Source: Chitinimonas koreensis (lineage in GTDB: Bacteria > Pseudomonadota > Gammaproteobacteria > Burkholderiales > Chitinimonadaceae). Taken from it: a stretch of DNA of 64,000 nt. Numbering within the stretch: the first letter of the stretch is position 1; the number at the start of each line of letters is the position of its first letter. The position numbers and the translations under genes are program-made. Under the pieces are notes generated by a model. It ran no database searches. It was not told the origin of the DNA and was given only the letters and a program-made list of their open reading frames with translations. The stretch covers positions 3,249,001 through 3,313,000 of the forward strand of contig NZ_CP060704.1 in NCBI RefSeq assembly GCF_014353015.1, read 5' to 3'. Of this stretch, positions 28,718 through 40,990 are shown in pieces.

Positions 28718-31700
28718 TGATGTTGCTGTGGGTATCTTGGCCCATATTGCATTAAGCCTCTATACATTTGTTCAAAAAACCCGCTTGCAGCCTGCAACAC
28801 ACTGGTTAAACCGCCGCCTAAGCTGAGGGTGTAAGTTGTGGGCCTGGATACCCAAGCACCTAGAGCAGCTTTAGGACCAACCGCATATGCCACGGTATTT
28901 TTCGGCATATTTGGCGCACTAGCGTATGTTCCAGAAAAGACAGGGCCTGCAAAGTTTATATTATCAGTCACCCCCGCAATGTTTGCAGTAGGGCCTGGCG
29001 TTCCGGTCAGCATGGGGCCGGCACCAATTGTATATCCAAACGTCGGACCTACCGAGGCCTGATATCCAAAATCAGTTGGAATAATCATATCCTCGAAACT
29101 CATATAAATACCGACACTTCCTTCAGCACCACTAACAACTGACACCGCCCCCCCACAGTCAACGAAAGACTATGGCATTTATTACACTTGTCCGATTCCG
29201 CGTTATACGCCCTTTCAAATGCAGCCGTCAACGCACCATTCCCAAATTTCCCGCCAGCAATAACCGATACGGTGCCCCAATCACGGCTGCGGTAGCTACA
29301 CGCTCCGCCTTATACATTGGATTACTCCAATTTTCGCCGTCATTATCACTACCAATCTGGTCAATAGCAGGAGCCGCAGCAGCTGAAATACCAGCACTCA
29401 GAAACCCGGCCTTGAAGTCGCCACCAGACATTTCTGCCTGCATACCACCGACAATGGCATGCAGGGTGACATTAGCGAAATAAGCATCGCTACCAAATAC
29501 ACTAGCCCCCTTCGTCCCCTGACCAATCCCATTATTGATCACAGCCATGACACCCGCTTGAACCCCTCCTTGGATCGAATCACGTGCGGAATAGCCGTGC
29601 GCCCGCATGTTGTCATACGTACCGGCGGCTTCACATGCCATATACGCGGGGCCACAGTACATCGAGCCCACCGTCACCAGGAGACTTCCCGTCTCATACG
29701 AAACATGACTCAGGATTTCCCGGTTGAGATACGAACCCGATATCACGCCACCCAGCTTCTCCATGAAGCTGTAGCCGCTCGGATCCGTCAACATCAACGG
29801 ATTGTTCAATACATAGCTGTAACGGTTGTAGTTCTGCCAATTCGAAGCATCCTGCAACACCGGATCGACGCTCAGAAAACGCGCCACCACCGGGTCGTAG
29901 ACACGGCCATTCATATTGACCAGGCCAAGGCCATCGATTTCCTCGTGTCCGGTATAGCCACGACGAGTCGGATCGACCGAACCGGCCGAGCGCACCTGAT
30001 TGCCCCACGGGTCATAGCGATAACGCGCAACCACGGCGCCAGCCTCGTCGGTCACCGCAATCACAGAACCAAGGTGGTCATGATGCATCCACTTGGTGCC
30101 GCTCTTGAGCCCGGTCTCGATCAGCGCGACATTTCGGCCTCCAACCGAGACATAGACCTTCTCGGTCGTGCCGGCCGTCTCGACCACCCGCTGGTAGCCA
30201 TGGCCCAGATCCAGCCGCGGATTGATCGTGTAGGTAACCCGACCACCCAGGCTGTCGGTCTCCTGCACGCGCTGGTGATCGAAATCGTAGAGGAAGGTAT
30301 AGCTGCGCGTGCCGCTGGCCAGCGTCTTGGGCTGGTTGAAGCTGAACCAGCTGGCGCTGCGCCCTGCCCCCGCGAGCATGTTGCCGTTGGCGTCGTAGCT
30401 GAAGGTCGGGTTGACCACGCCGTTGACCGTACCGGCGATGCCGGTCACGCCGTGCGGCCGCGGCTGGCCCGCCGCCGGATAGGCGTAGGTGCCGACGCCG
30501 GTCTTGGTCCTGATGTTGCCGTTATCGTCGTAGGTGATCTCGCGGGTGGCGTCGAAATTGCTGACGGTCTTCCACAGTCGGTTGAACTTGTCGTACTCGT
30601 GACTCTCATTCAGGCCGGTCACGAAATCGTCGCGCTTGACCAGGCGGCCGATGGTATCGATGCGGTAGACCTGATTGCTGATGCCGTACTGCACGCCGTT
30701 GCCGGCTGCGATGCTGACCGCGAAGCCGGTATCGGCGTCGTAGCCGGTGTCGGTCACAATGCCGTTGCCGTAGCGCTCGTGGCGTAGCCGGCCGGCCGCG
30801 TCGTAGGCAGCGCTGCCCTCGGCCTTCCAGACCGATTTGCTGCCGTTGCGGATCTCGACCAGCCAGCCGCGCTCGTCGTAGACGTTGTTGAGCACCACCG
30901 CGTTCGGATAGCTGATCGACGCCACCCGGCCATAGTTGTCGTAACTCGTACCGATGGCATAGGCGCGGTCGATGGTGGTCGTCACCGACTCCACCCGGCC
31001 CTTGGCCTCGTACTTCACGTCGCGCCGCATGCCATTGCTGGCCTTGGCATAGCACAGCGCACCGATCCAGCCCTTGGTCGCGCAGTGCATGTCGGCCGGC
31101 TTGTCGAACACCCAGGTCGACACCAGGTCGACTTCGCTCCGCTCGGTCAGCCGGCCCAGCAGGTCGTATTTGAAGGTGGTGGTCTTCTGGTTGGCGTCGG
31201 TCTGCGAAGTCAGCTGGCCCAGCACGTTGTAGACGTAGGTCCAGGTACCGGCGTCGGGATCGGCGTTGCTGGTCTTGCGTCCCAGGAGGTCGTAACCGGT
31301 CACGACCTTGTTGCCGTCCGGCTGGGTCACCCGCACCAGCGCACCCATCGCGTCGTAGTCGTAGGTGGTGATCCTGCCGCCGATGTCGGTCACCGATTTC
31401 AGCTGGCCGGCGGCGTTCTTGGTTTCGACGCGAGTCTGGGCTTCCGAATTCTGGCTGGTCGTCTTCAGTCCGTCATAAACGACGTATTCGGTCACCAGCA
31501 CTCGCGAACCGGCCTTGTTGGTCGCATAGCGCCGGGTCAGCTTGGGTCGGGCGACGCCGTCGTACTCGATCTGGACCAGGTCGAATCCAGGCTCGGCCTC
31601 GCCCTCGTAATGCGGCTTGGATTTGGCTTCGACCTGGCCCTTGCTGTTGTAACGGGTCTTGACGAGCACGCGGCGACCGTCGAACCCGGTGGTCGCACGC

Positions 31701-34700
31701 ATGATCTCGCGGTTGAGCACGTCGAAATAGACGGAGCTGACCACCCTGCTGCCGCTGTTCGCACTCGCGCTGTAGTACGCGGCATTGGCCGGGCAACTGG
31801 CGTCGCAACGCAGCACTCGGCTCACGGTGCGCGTACCGTCGGCCCGCAGCTCATCGATCACCTGGCCGAAACCGTCGTAGGTCCAGACCGTCGAGAGATT
31901 GTTGGGACCGACCAGGGTCCTGAACACGCCCAGCCCGGCAGGTAGTCCTTCTTCTGCTCGCTCTGCAGCAAGGCATTGGTGCTGCTGACCGGATAGCGGC
32001 CTTGCGTGTCGTAGGCCGTGCTGGTCGAACGGGTCCGCACATTGGGCGAGACGTCGCTGTCGGCCGCGCTGCTGGCCGTCGCCTTGGTGCGATTGCCGAA
32101 CTTGTCGTATTCGTAGGCGGTGGTGAGCTGGTACTGCGGATTGCCCGGCTCGACGATCTCCTTGGACAGCAAGCCATCGGCGTAGTAGTCGAAAGACGAC
32201 AGCCGCGTCTTGACCTGCACCGCGCCGCCATCGAGTCCGGGCGACTCGTGCTTCACGGTCGCCGTGCGCAGCCGGCCGAGCCGCCAGTTGGCCGTATCGT
32301 CGGTGTAGGTGCTGGTGGTCGTGGTCCGGTGCACGTCGCTGCCCTGGCCCGAAGTCGTCACCACCACCGAGGTTGGGTTGCCGCAGTTGGCCACGCCGAT
32401 GCCGGTCTTGCAGGCGTCGGCGCCGGTGTAGGCGTCGTAGCGGGTTTCGGTCGTCACCGTGGTGATCGGCGTGGCCGCGCTGCTGTTGAGCTCGTAGCTG
32501 CGGACCGTAGACGAGGTCGCATAGGGGAACCAGGTCTTGCCGGTCAGCGAGGCCAACTGATTGGTCTCGTCCTTCAGAAGCTTGCCGGCGAGCCGGGTAT
32601 AGCGGACCTGCACCTGGCCGGCATAGGGCCAGTCGCGCCGGAAGCGGGTCTCGATCTCGATCCCGGAGCGCTCGTCGGTCACCCACATCGCTTCGAAGCC
32701 GGGGCGACGGGCCGGCGTAACCGGCGGTCCCGGCAGCCAGGTCGGCCACGGTGCGATAGCCCTGGTAGCGGTAGCGGCTGGTCGCGTAGCCGCCCAGGCC
32801 GTCGCTGGCCGATACGGTGCCGACCACCGGCAGCGGTGCGACGATCTCACGCTCGGGATAGCTCAATGCCTGACTCGAGCGCTGATAGACGGTGCTGTCG
32901 GTCAGCGGCTGATAGTCGATCTGCGTCTCTGCACCATAACCGTTGCGGATACGCTTGACGACGTCGAAACCGTTGGCGGCGGCGATGCCGATGTCCCATT
33001 GGCCATTGTCGTAGTAGACCGCGAGATCCTCGCGGCCGTCGCCGTTGAAGTCGCCAAAGGCTTCGTGGACATCCGGCTTGTGCGGCTGCATGAACCAGTT
33101 GTTGCACGACCAGCCGGTATCGGTCTTCTGGCAGACGCCCCACTGGTTGTTACCCAGGTAGTAGGTCCCATCCGCCAGGCTGTCGCCGTTGACATCGCCG
33201 ACCGTACCCTGCGCCATGACCTGATTGGCCGGGAAGGCCGAACAGCTGAACGGCCAGGCAGTGCGTGTTCCCAGATTGAGGCAATACTGGACGCTGCCGG
33301 TTTCAGCCGTCTCCAGCATGAAGTCGGGCAGGCCGTCGCCGTTGAAATCGGCGATCTTGGGCGGTTTGGGATACCAGGTACGGTAAGGCGTCAAACCGTC
33401 GCGGGCCGGCACGACCCAGCTCCCGGCAGCGGTCGTGTAGCTGCCGACCAGCGAGAAACTGCTGCCCGTCGAACGATATACCGACCATTTCCGCGTGAAG
33501 CTGCCGCTCGCCCCCGCCGGCGGCGCCACATCTTCATACACCAGCCAGTCCGACAAGCCGTCACCGTCCAGATCGAGCGGGATGGCGTCGTCCATCGGGA
33601 CCTGGCTGCCATAGGGACTCTTGAGCGTCAGGTTCGATGCGGCGCAATCGAAGCGCTGGCCGGCGTTGGTGCAAATACGGGTCGGCTTGTAGGTCACGGT
33701 CGTGACGCAGTTGTGCGGATCGTTGCCCGGGCAGGTCTTGTCTTCCTGCTTGACGAATTCGGCGTAGTCGGCGCGCCCATCCCCGTTGAAATCGGCGGAG
33801 ACGACCTTATTGAACGGCGAGGACGAAGCCGGCCACTGCTGCACCGAGTAGCTGCCATCGGTACCGGCCAGGGCAATATCCCAGCCATAGTCGGCGGCCC
33901 GTTGAGGAATACCTTGCGCCGGCCGATGTCGACCCGGCCATCGCCGTTGAAATCGGAAAACAGCAGCGAGTAGGCCTGGCCACCGTCGTAACCGACGGCC
34001 GGCACCGTCTTGCGTTCGAACTGGTTGCCGCGCGACAGCGCAACATCCCAGTTGGCGTTGTTGCAATCGCCGTCCGGGCACGATTTGCGCAGGAAGTCGG
34101 TCCGGCCATCGCCATCGACGTCGACCGTCATGGTGCCCTGTTCGATCCAGGGCAGGCCGGCGGTCCAGCGGCCGGAGCCACCGCCGTTGAACGCGCGATT
34201 GATCGCCTGCTGCGACTGCCAGTCGAAGGTCGTGGCAGGCAGGCAGTTGCCGGCACCGTCGCAAGGCTGGACCGAGGCAAGCAGGCTGCGGCTGGAGGTC
34301 TGGCTGGTCGCGTAAGCAAAGCGGTAACTGCGCACCGCGCTGCCGCTATCGGTGATCGAAATCCGGTTCAGCAGCAGGGTGCCGGAGAATTTGCTGCCCG
34401 CGACGTAGCCGACGCTGGGTCGGCCCGGTTGACGTACTCGAAGCGGACGACGGTGGCCGGCGTGGTCAGGCCGGCGCCGGCGTTGGTGACATAGCGGATT
34501 TCCTCGGGCACCTGCTCGCCGGCCGCCAAGCTGTTCCGATAGACGAAACTGATCGTGTTGCCGCGCACATCGGCGATGCTGCTCTGGCTCCAGCTCACCG
34601 CTTCGGTCTTGCCGGCGGCATTGGCCAGGAGGCGGGAGTCCGCGGTCACACCGTAGTCGACGATCAGGCCGGATTTGGTCCAGACGCGGAAATACTGCGG

Positions 34701-35663
34701 ACCGCTGCCCAACGTGCCGTAGGAGACGATCTTGCTGAACGATTCGAGCTGCGTGCGGTATTCGGTGCCGTTGGCGCCATAGCTGCCGCTGACCGCGATC
34801 AGGCGCTGGCCGTCGAGGCAGAAGCGGTCGTTCGCATCATGGCCGACCGAGCCTTTCTCGCCATCGATGAAACGCGACTTGGGGCAGCGGCTGACGGCCG
34901 ACAGTCCGGTCAGCGACCAGCCCATCCCCAGCGGGCTGTAGCCGCCCTGGCTGCTGTAAGCCAGGCCCAGCGTGGGCTGCATGCCGCCGCTGCCGGACGG
35001 CAGGCCGAGCGGGATCGTGTAGGTCGCCGCACCCGAGGCGGCCACTTCGAAAGTGCCCGGCAGCGATCCAGCGGCAGCACCAGTCGGCAGCATGCCGGCG
35101 GGGTCGTCGAGGGAAACCGGCGGCACGGGCGGAACCGGTGTCGATCCACTGCCATCGGCGTCGGACAGGATCAGATCCAGAATGCCGGGCAGCGCAGCCA
35201 AGGTGCCTGCGCTCGCCCCCACCGTGACATCGATCGTCTGGGTATTGGCTTGACGCGGACCACCGGTGGCACTGTGCGCCGTCGCGGCGGCGCGGAAACG
35301 ATAGGCCTTGGCCTGCAGTCCCGTCACGGTCAGGGAGAAGGGAGATGTCGCCCGCCCCAGCAGCGTATCGCCATCGTAAAAATCGACGTAACTCGGCGAA
35401 AAGCCGGAATCCACGACCATGCCGGCACTCAGGGTGATGGCGGCAGGTGCGGCATAGCGGGCACCGTTGGCGGGCGCGGTGAGCGTGGCCGTCATCGCCC
35501 AGACCGGCGTGGCCAGCATGCCCAGCAGCAGCATGACCACACCGAACAGCATCGCACTACGGTCCGGCCATCCGGCTACCCCACGTCTCGCAGGCCCTGA
35601 AGTATCCGGCCACGCCCTTTCGAACCCGCAATGCAGATGCTGCCCACGCCCCTGATATTTCAT
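28714..35663 (-). CDS. Giant secreted SpvB/FG-GAP/RHS-repeat protein with variable tip, six frameshifts
   Basis: The corrected product has about 2,317 residues. It begins with a signal-peptide-like stretch (MLFGVVMLLLGMLATPVWAM) behind an N-terminal extension. An Ig-like region and an SpvB-type domain follow (ASGAATYTIPLGLPSGSGGM, LGLAYSSQGGYSPLGMGWSL). At least five FG-GAP/VCBS calcium-type repeats are visible (DFNGDGRADY, DLDGDGLSDW, DFNGDGLPDF, DFNGDGREDL). Then come many RHS/YD repeats (YDLLGRKTSNADPDAGTWTY) and the RHS core end (HHDHLGSVIAVTDEAGAVVA ... RFLSVDPVLQDASNW ... NPLMLTDPSGYSF). Beyond DPSG, the about 350-residue tip is A+T-rich. Frame breaks lie at G/C runs near 34417, 33898, 32701, 31934, 29275 and 29148. 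Five need one base added and one (32701) needs one removed; together they restore a whole number of codons. It resembles the TcB/SpvB-RHS class of secreted toxin or encapsulating proteins. Confidence 0.85.
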
Positions 35664-35926
35664 GATTTCAGACCCTATCCAACTCATTCTTATTTATTCA
35701 TGGCACCCATCGGTACCGACCGGCGTATCGGCTAGGTATAGCCCGCCCGTAGGTCAGATGCGGATCAAGCGTACAAAAATGGCTTGTGAATATATCCGAA
35801 CGGCCATGGCGCGTCATAACCGGCCGCGCGCATTCGCGGTACGGGAATGACCTGCCAATCGAGCCGATGCGCTGCGTGACGCGCCATACGGCGCGAACAC
35901 GCAGCGATCGGCTGAGCCGGTCTACC

Positions 35927-38109
35927 TCAATCGCGCGGCTGGAATCCCTCCACCCCCATCCGCCACAGGAAGAAACTCCACACGTCCGCCGTCTCGGCCA
36001 CCTGCTGCGACTTGGTCGAGCCCATGCCGTGGCCGCCGTCGTAGTCGACCCGCAGGATCACCGGCCGCTTGCTGCTGCTGGCGGCCTGCAGCCGCGCGGT
36101 CAGCTTGGCCGGCATCCAGGCGTCGACGCGTGGGTCGTTGGCGCCGGTGGTGACGATCACCGCCGGGTAGGCCACGCCGTCCTTGATGCGGTGGTAGGGG
36201 CTGTTGGACAGCATGGCGCGGAAGTCGGCCTCGCGGGTCACCGTGCCGAATTCGGCGATGTTGGGCGGGCCGTTCGGGGTGAATTCCATGCGCAGCATGT
36301 CCGACACGCCGACGCCGCTGTTGGCCGCGGTGAACAGCTCGGGCCGCGCGGTGATCGCGCCGCCGATGGTGATGCCGCCGGCGCTGCGGCCCTGGCCGGC
36401 CAGCCGCGCCGGCGAGGTGTAGCCCTCCTTCACCAGGTATTCGGCGCAGGCGATGAAATCCTTGGCGGTGTTGGCCTTGGTCTGGATGTAGCCGGCACGG
36501 TGCCAGTCCTCGCCGTACTCGCCGCCGCCGCGCACATGGCAGATCGCGCTGACGCCGCCGCGTTCGAGCCAGGCCAGCCTGCCCGCGTCGAAACGCGCTT
36601 CCATGGTGATGCCGTAGGCGCCGTAGCCCATCAGCAGCGTCGGGTTGCTGCCGTCGCGCTTGAGCGCCTTGGGATAGACCAGCGACAACGGCACCTCGAC
36701 GCCGTCGTGGCTGCGCACCATCACGCGGCGTGCCTCGATGGCCGAGAAATCGACCGGCGACGGCGCCTGCAGGCCGGTGTCGGCCAACTTGCCGCTGCGC
36801 GGCGCGACCGCGTAGATGCGCGGCGATTCGACCCAGCCTTCGAGCTTGACCAGCGCACCGGCCCGCTCCGGGTCGGTCGACAGCATGCGCAGCGTGCCGG
36901 CCACCGGCAGCGCGAGCCGGGCCGGCTTGCCGCGGATCGGCTGGCCGCCGTGGGGCAGCCGCAGCAGCTGGTCGACGCCGCCGAGGTTGGCGCGCACATA
37001 GAGCGCGTCGCGCGCCACCGCGGCGTCGCGCAGCACGGCCTGGCCGGCCGGCAGCACGCTGCGGGCGCGGCCGATTTCCGGCCGGGCCAGGTCGAGCGCC
37101 AAGAGCTTGCCGCGCGGTGCGCCCCGGTGCGACAGCAGGTAGAGCGTCTCGCCGTGCTGCCAGGCGGCCGCCACCTGGTCGGCCGGCGCGACGATGCGGC
37201 GCCACGGCGTGGCCGGGCCGTCGATCCGGTCCAGCGGCGCGATGTAGTAGGAATGCTCGACCGCGTCGCCGTGCATCAGGTCCAGCACCGCGTAGCGCGA
37301 GCCGGGCGCGACCCGGACGTTGGGGATGTCGGCGATGTCCAGCGGCATGTCGGCGCGCAGGCCGTAGCCGAACACCGCGGCGTCGCGCTCGAGCGGCTGG
37401 CCGAGCTTGTGCAGGTAGACCGCGCTCTTGTTGTAGCGCTCGCGATAGCCGTTGGCGTCGGCCGGCGGCAGCCGGTTGTAGAAGAAGCCGCTGCCGTCGG
37501 GCAACCAGCCGAGCTGTTCGTTGAGGCCGGCGCGGTCGATCCGCTCGGCCAGCCACTTGCCTTCGGCCAGGTCGTAGACGCGCAGCTCGCTGTCCTCCGA
37601 GCCGCCCTGCGACACGCCGACCGCGATGCGGCGGCCGTCCGGCGCCGGCGCGTACCAGTCGATCGCGTAATGCGCGCCCTCGCTGGGCAGCGTGTCGGGG
37701 TCGAGCAGCAGCGTCTCGGCGCCGCTCGCATCGCGCACGTAGAGCCGGCGGCCGTTCCGGCCCGGTTCGGTCTTGAGGTAGAACTGGCGGCCGCCGCCAG
37801 CTCGACGTTGCCGATCGAGGTAGTGGCGTTGGCCAGCTCGGTGAGCCGCGCGTTCAGCGCGGTACGGCCGGGGATGCGCGCCAGCACCGCCTCGGCGTAG
37901 CCGGCCTGGGCCTTGAGCCAGCTCTTGAACTCGGCGCCCTGCATGTCCTCGAGCCAGCGGTAGGGATCGGCCACCTCGGTGCCGAAATGACGCTCGAGCA
38001 CCGGCCGCACCGCGGTGGCGGGCGGCGCGCCGAGATCGTCGGCATGGGCTTGGCCGAGACCGGCCAGCAAGAAAACGGACAGCGCGGGACGCAGGGCGGG
38101 ACGGATCAT
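35927..38109 (-). CDS. Prolyl oligopeptidase (S9A family), exported, with one frameshift
   Basis: The enzyme cleaves short peptides after proline. The corrected 727-residue product has a signal peptide (MIRPALRPALSVFLLAGLGQ then AHADD), preceded by the ribosome site AGAGGAAAC. A seven-bladed propeller follows (DPYRWLEDMQGAEFKSWLKA at its start). The C-terminal alpha/beta hydrolase has the catalytic serine in GQGRSAGGITIGGAITARPE, the aspartate in NDPRVDAWMPAKLTARLQ and the histidine in VDYDGGHGMGSTKSQQ. Near 37789-37792 one G is missing: the frame changes after SIGNVELAA and continues FYLKTEPGRNGRRLYVRDAS. A periplasmic S9A peptidase next to secreted chitinases and an RHS protein may serve nutrient digestion. 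Its operon is not clear. Confidence 0.9.
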
Positions 38110-38563
38110 CGGTTTCCTCTTGTTGTAGATAGGCACAGCCGGCTCGTGACCGGAAGGACCTCGCAGCGTAGCGAATCGGCGCCGCGCCCGACAGGTACAG
38201 GACCGGCCCCGCCGTGATATCACGCGCCTGTTCAATACCAGTCCGATACCCGCCCGGCAGCGACCCGCCTGCCAGAAGGCCCGCCCCGCCTGCCTAACGG
38301 CCCGGCGGCAAGACCACTTTCCTTGGTCCCGGCAAGGCAATCCGGGCCCGCGGCAAGCCTTGACCGGCGCGCCGTCGATTCACCAATCAATGACAAAGGC
38401 ATATAAAATAAATTGTGCCATGCAAAGTGGATTCATACTGGCATCGTCACTAATATGTCACATGGCCAATCCGGCACGAGCCGGCATCCCCGGATATGTG
38501 CCATCCGCAACGCCGTCAGAGCGTGAACCGAACCTGCGATACACCAAGACGGAGAAACCTCAG
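38110..38563. other. Intergenic region between the oligopeptidase and the GH19 chitinase
   Basis: This divergent 454-bp gap must hold both promoters. Its right half (38395-38460) is strongly A+T-rich. It contains GCAAAGTGGATTCAT (38422-38436), a relative of the element upstream of the GH18 chitinases, and AATACCA (38234-38240), the complement of the TGGTATT string found upstream of the other chitinases. No gene or RNA is supported. Confidence 0.5.
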
Positions 38564-40586
38564 ATGCACAACACCCGCAAGATGGGCCGGCGGCTCGTGC
38601 CGCGCGCCGTCACGCTCGGCCTGATCGCGGCCGGCGCGCTCTATTCACCCAGCGCACTGGCCGCCGCCTGCGCCACCGCCTGGACCGAGGGCAGCACCTA
38701 TACCGCCGGCGTGCTGGCGTCCTACCAGGGCAGCAACTACAAGGCCCTGGTGACCCATACCGCCTATGTCGGCGCCGGCTGGAACCCGGCCGCGTCGACC
38801 ACCCTGTGGCAGTCGCAGGGCACATGCAGCGGCACGCCGACCCCGACGCCCACGCCGACGCCGACCCCCACGCCGACCCCACGCCGAAGCCGTCGCCGAC
38901 CCCGACGCCCACGGCCACCCCGACCCCCGCGCCGACGCCCAGGCCCTCCCCGACACCGACGCCAACTCCCACGCCGACACCGAAGCCGTCCCCGACGCCC
39001 ACGCCTGCGCCGACGCCCACGCCGGGCAGCTGCTACACGGCCTGGAAATCGGGCACGGCCTATACCGCCGGCCAGCGCGTGACCTACAACGGCCGCAACT
39101 ACGAAGCGAAGTGGTGGACCACGGATACGCCCTCGGCCAGCACGGCCGGCGACGGCAAGCCCTGGCTCGACCTCGGCGCCTGCAGCGGCACACCGACGCC
39201 CACCCCGACGCCGACACCCACGCCGACACCGACACCCACGCCCACGCCCACGCCCACGCCGACACCGACGGCAACCCCACGCCGACGCCCGCACCGGCTG
39301 CCTACAAGCCGCAGGTCCGCTTCGTCGCGGCGCCCGCCGGCTACCCGACCGCCGCGCAGTTCACCGCCGCCGAGCAGGCGCTGGCCGCCCAGATCGGCAC
39401 CGACGCCCAGGCGCTGAACCGCATCCGCGCCGCGCTGCGCGTGCTGCCCGACGCCGACGTCAACGCGGTGGTGGCCGGCCGCACGGCCAACCCGGACAAC
39501 GTCAAGCGCGTCGAGCGAGTGCTTGGCCAGGCCAAGTTCGACCAGTTGTTCCCGGTCCGCCACGTCAACTACACCTACACCAACTTCCTGCGCGGCATCG
39601 CCAAGTTCCCGGCCTATTGCGACAACTACAGCGACGGCCGCGACGCCGACGCGATCTGCCGCAAGCTGCTGGCCACTTCGTTCGCCCATTTCGTGCAGGA
39701 GACCGGCGCCAACTGGCCGGCGCTGACCGCGGCCACCGCGCGCACCTACAGCGAGCACAACAACGCGGTGCTGGCGACCTTGCCGCAGAACGACGCGATC
39801 GCCAGCTACCGGCAGGCGCTGTGGTACCTGCGCGAATCGGGCTATGCCGAGGGTTCGTCGGTCGGCGCCTACCAGGACTGCTTCAACGGCGCCGGCAGCT
39901 CGATCTTCTCGATCTTCTATCCCTGCGCCCAGAACACCCAGGGCAAGTACCTCGACTACTTCGGCCGCGGTTCCAAGCAGCTGTCCTGGAACTACAACTA
40001 CGGGCCGTTCAGCAAGTCGCTCTACGGCGACGTGAACGTGCTGCTCGACGATCCGGGCCGGGTCGCCGACAGCTGGCTCAATTTCGCCTCGGCCGTCTGG
40101 TTCGCGGTCTACCCGCAGTCGCCCAAGCCGCCGATGACCTGGGTGGTCGACGGCAGCTGGGTGCCCAACGCGGTCGACCTCGCCAACAATATGAAGCCGG
40201 GTTTCGGCGCTACCGTGTTCATCATCAACGGCGGCATCGAGTGCGGCGGCGGCGGCGCGGAGAAGACCCAGGTGCAGAACCGGATCGCGGCCTACCGCGA
40301 GTTCGCCCGCGAGCTCGGCGTGACCATCGCGGCCGACGAGCCGCTCGGCTGCGCCGCGATGAAGGGCTTCCAGTCGGGCTCGGCGGCGGCCACCCGCACC
40401 TATCTCGACAAGGACTGGAGCTACAACGCGAACAATCCGGGCGGGGTGAGCTGGGCCTGCAAGCTGGTCGACTATCAGATGCCGTTCTCGCTGGCCAATG
40501 CGGGCGACTACAAGCAGTGCGTCGACTACATGTTCCGCGGCCAGGTGGTGTGGCAGGGCACGACGGTGATCGACAACACCAAGTAG
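38564..40586 (+). CDS. Secreted GH19 chitinase with two CBM5/12 modules, two frameshifts
   Basis: The corrected 674-residue enzyme hydrolyses chitin outside the cell. A signal peptide (residues 1-32, MHNTRKMGRRLVPRAVTLGL ... SPSALA) is followed by a first chitin-binding module (CATAWTEGSTYTAGVLASYQ, WQSQGTC). A (Thr-Pro)n linker follows, then a second module (CYTAWKSGTAYTAGQRVTYN, YEAKWWT, DGKPWLDLGAC), another linker and the GH19 domain. The GH19 acid is in SFAHFVQETGAN, and the signature YFGRGSKQLSWNYNYGPFSK matches the class I/II chitinase pattern. One C is missing in each of the C-runs at 38877-38880 and 39275-39278, both inside linkers; fixing them joins all parts. The start follows GGAGAAAC, and a terminator follows the stop. 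Confidence 0.93.
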
Positions 40587-40615
40587 GCGACTCTCCACCT
40601 TCCATGCCGTACTCG

Positions 40616-40643
40616 ACGGCGTGCCTCACGGCACGCCGTTTTT
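40616..40643 (+). terminator. Rho-independent terminator after the GH19 chitinase
   Basis: The 9-bp stem CGGCGTGCC / GGCACGCCG around the loop TCAC is followed directly by TTTTT, 30 bp beyond the stop codon. Confidence 0.9.
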
Positions 40644-40673
40644 CATGGCCGCTCGCCGGCGGGGAAACGGATG

Positions 40674-40750
40674 CAGGAGCGGCTTCAGCCGCGAATGGCC
40701 GATCCGCGTGCGGCGGGTTCTCGACCATTCGCGGCTGAAGCCGCTCCCAC
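40674..40750. repeat. Palindromic REP-type repeat, copy 1
   Basis: The arm CAGGAGCGGCTTCAGCCGCG (continuing AAT) pairs with ATTCGCGGCTGAAGCCGCTC (continuing CCA) across a 30-bp spacer. Three more copies occur in the window (40833, 60328, 62140). GTAGGAGCGGCTTCAGCCGCG repeats are known in many gammaproteobacteria as intergenic REP units. This copy and the next also share their flanks, so a longer segment was duplicated. Confidence 0.85.
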
Positions 40751-40832
40751 AAGATCGGCCGGTGCGCCCAGGGCGCGACGGCGTGCGCCGCGGCGCATCT
40801 TTTTCGCGCCCACTCGCCGGCGGGAAGCGGAT

Positions 40833-40910
40833 GTAGGAGCGGCTTCAGCCGCGAATAGCCGATCTGCGTGCGGCGGATGTTCGACCATTCGCGGCTGAAG
40901 CCGCTCCTAC
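40833..40910. repeat. Palindromic REP-type repeat, copy 2
   Basis: GTAGGAGCGGCTTCAGCCGC (continuing GAAT) and ATTCGCGGCTGAAGCCGCTC (continuing CTAC) form 24-bp perfect arms around a 30-bp spacer. Flanks from about 40798 repeat those of copy 1, giving a direct duplication of about 110 bp. The repeat runs into a tandem array at 40910. Confidence 0.85.
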
Positions 40911-40972
40911 GGATCAATTCCTTCGGATCAATTCCTTCGGATCGATTGCTGCGGATCGATTGCTGCGATCCG
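40910..40972. repeat. Tandem array of four 14-bp units
   Basis: CGGATCAATTCCTT occurs twice (40910-40937), followed by CGGATCGATTGCTG twice (40938-40965) and a partial CGATCCG. The two unit types differ in four positions, suggesting an older 14-mer that diverged and then doubled. Confidence 0.85.
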
Positions 40973-40990
40973 AACAATGGGCGCGGCGGA

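Noticed and set aside
38840..39290. Phase variation of the GH19 chitinase by linker frameshifts
   Set aside because: The breaks sit in C-runs like those in non-repetitive genes (mdh, tyrS, mrcA), so a general sequencing cause is simpler; real phase variation would need read-level heterogeneity.
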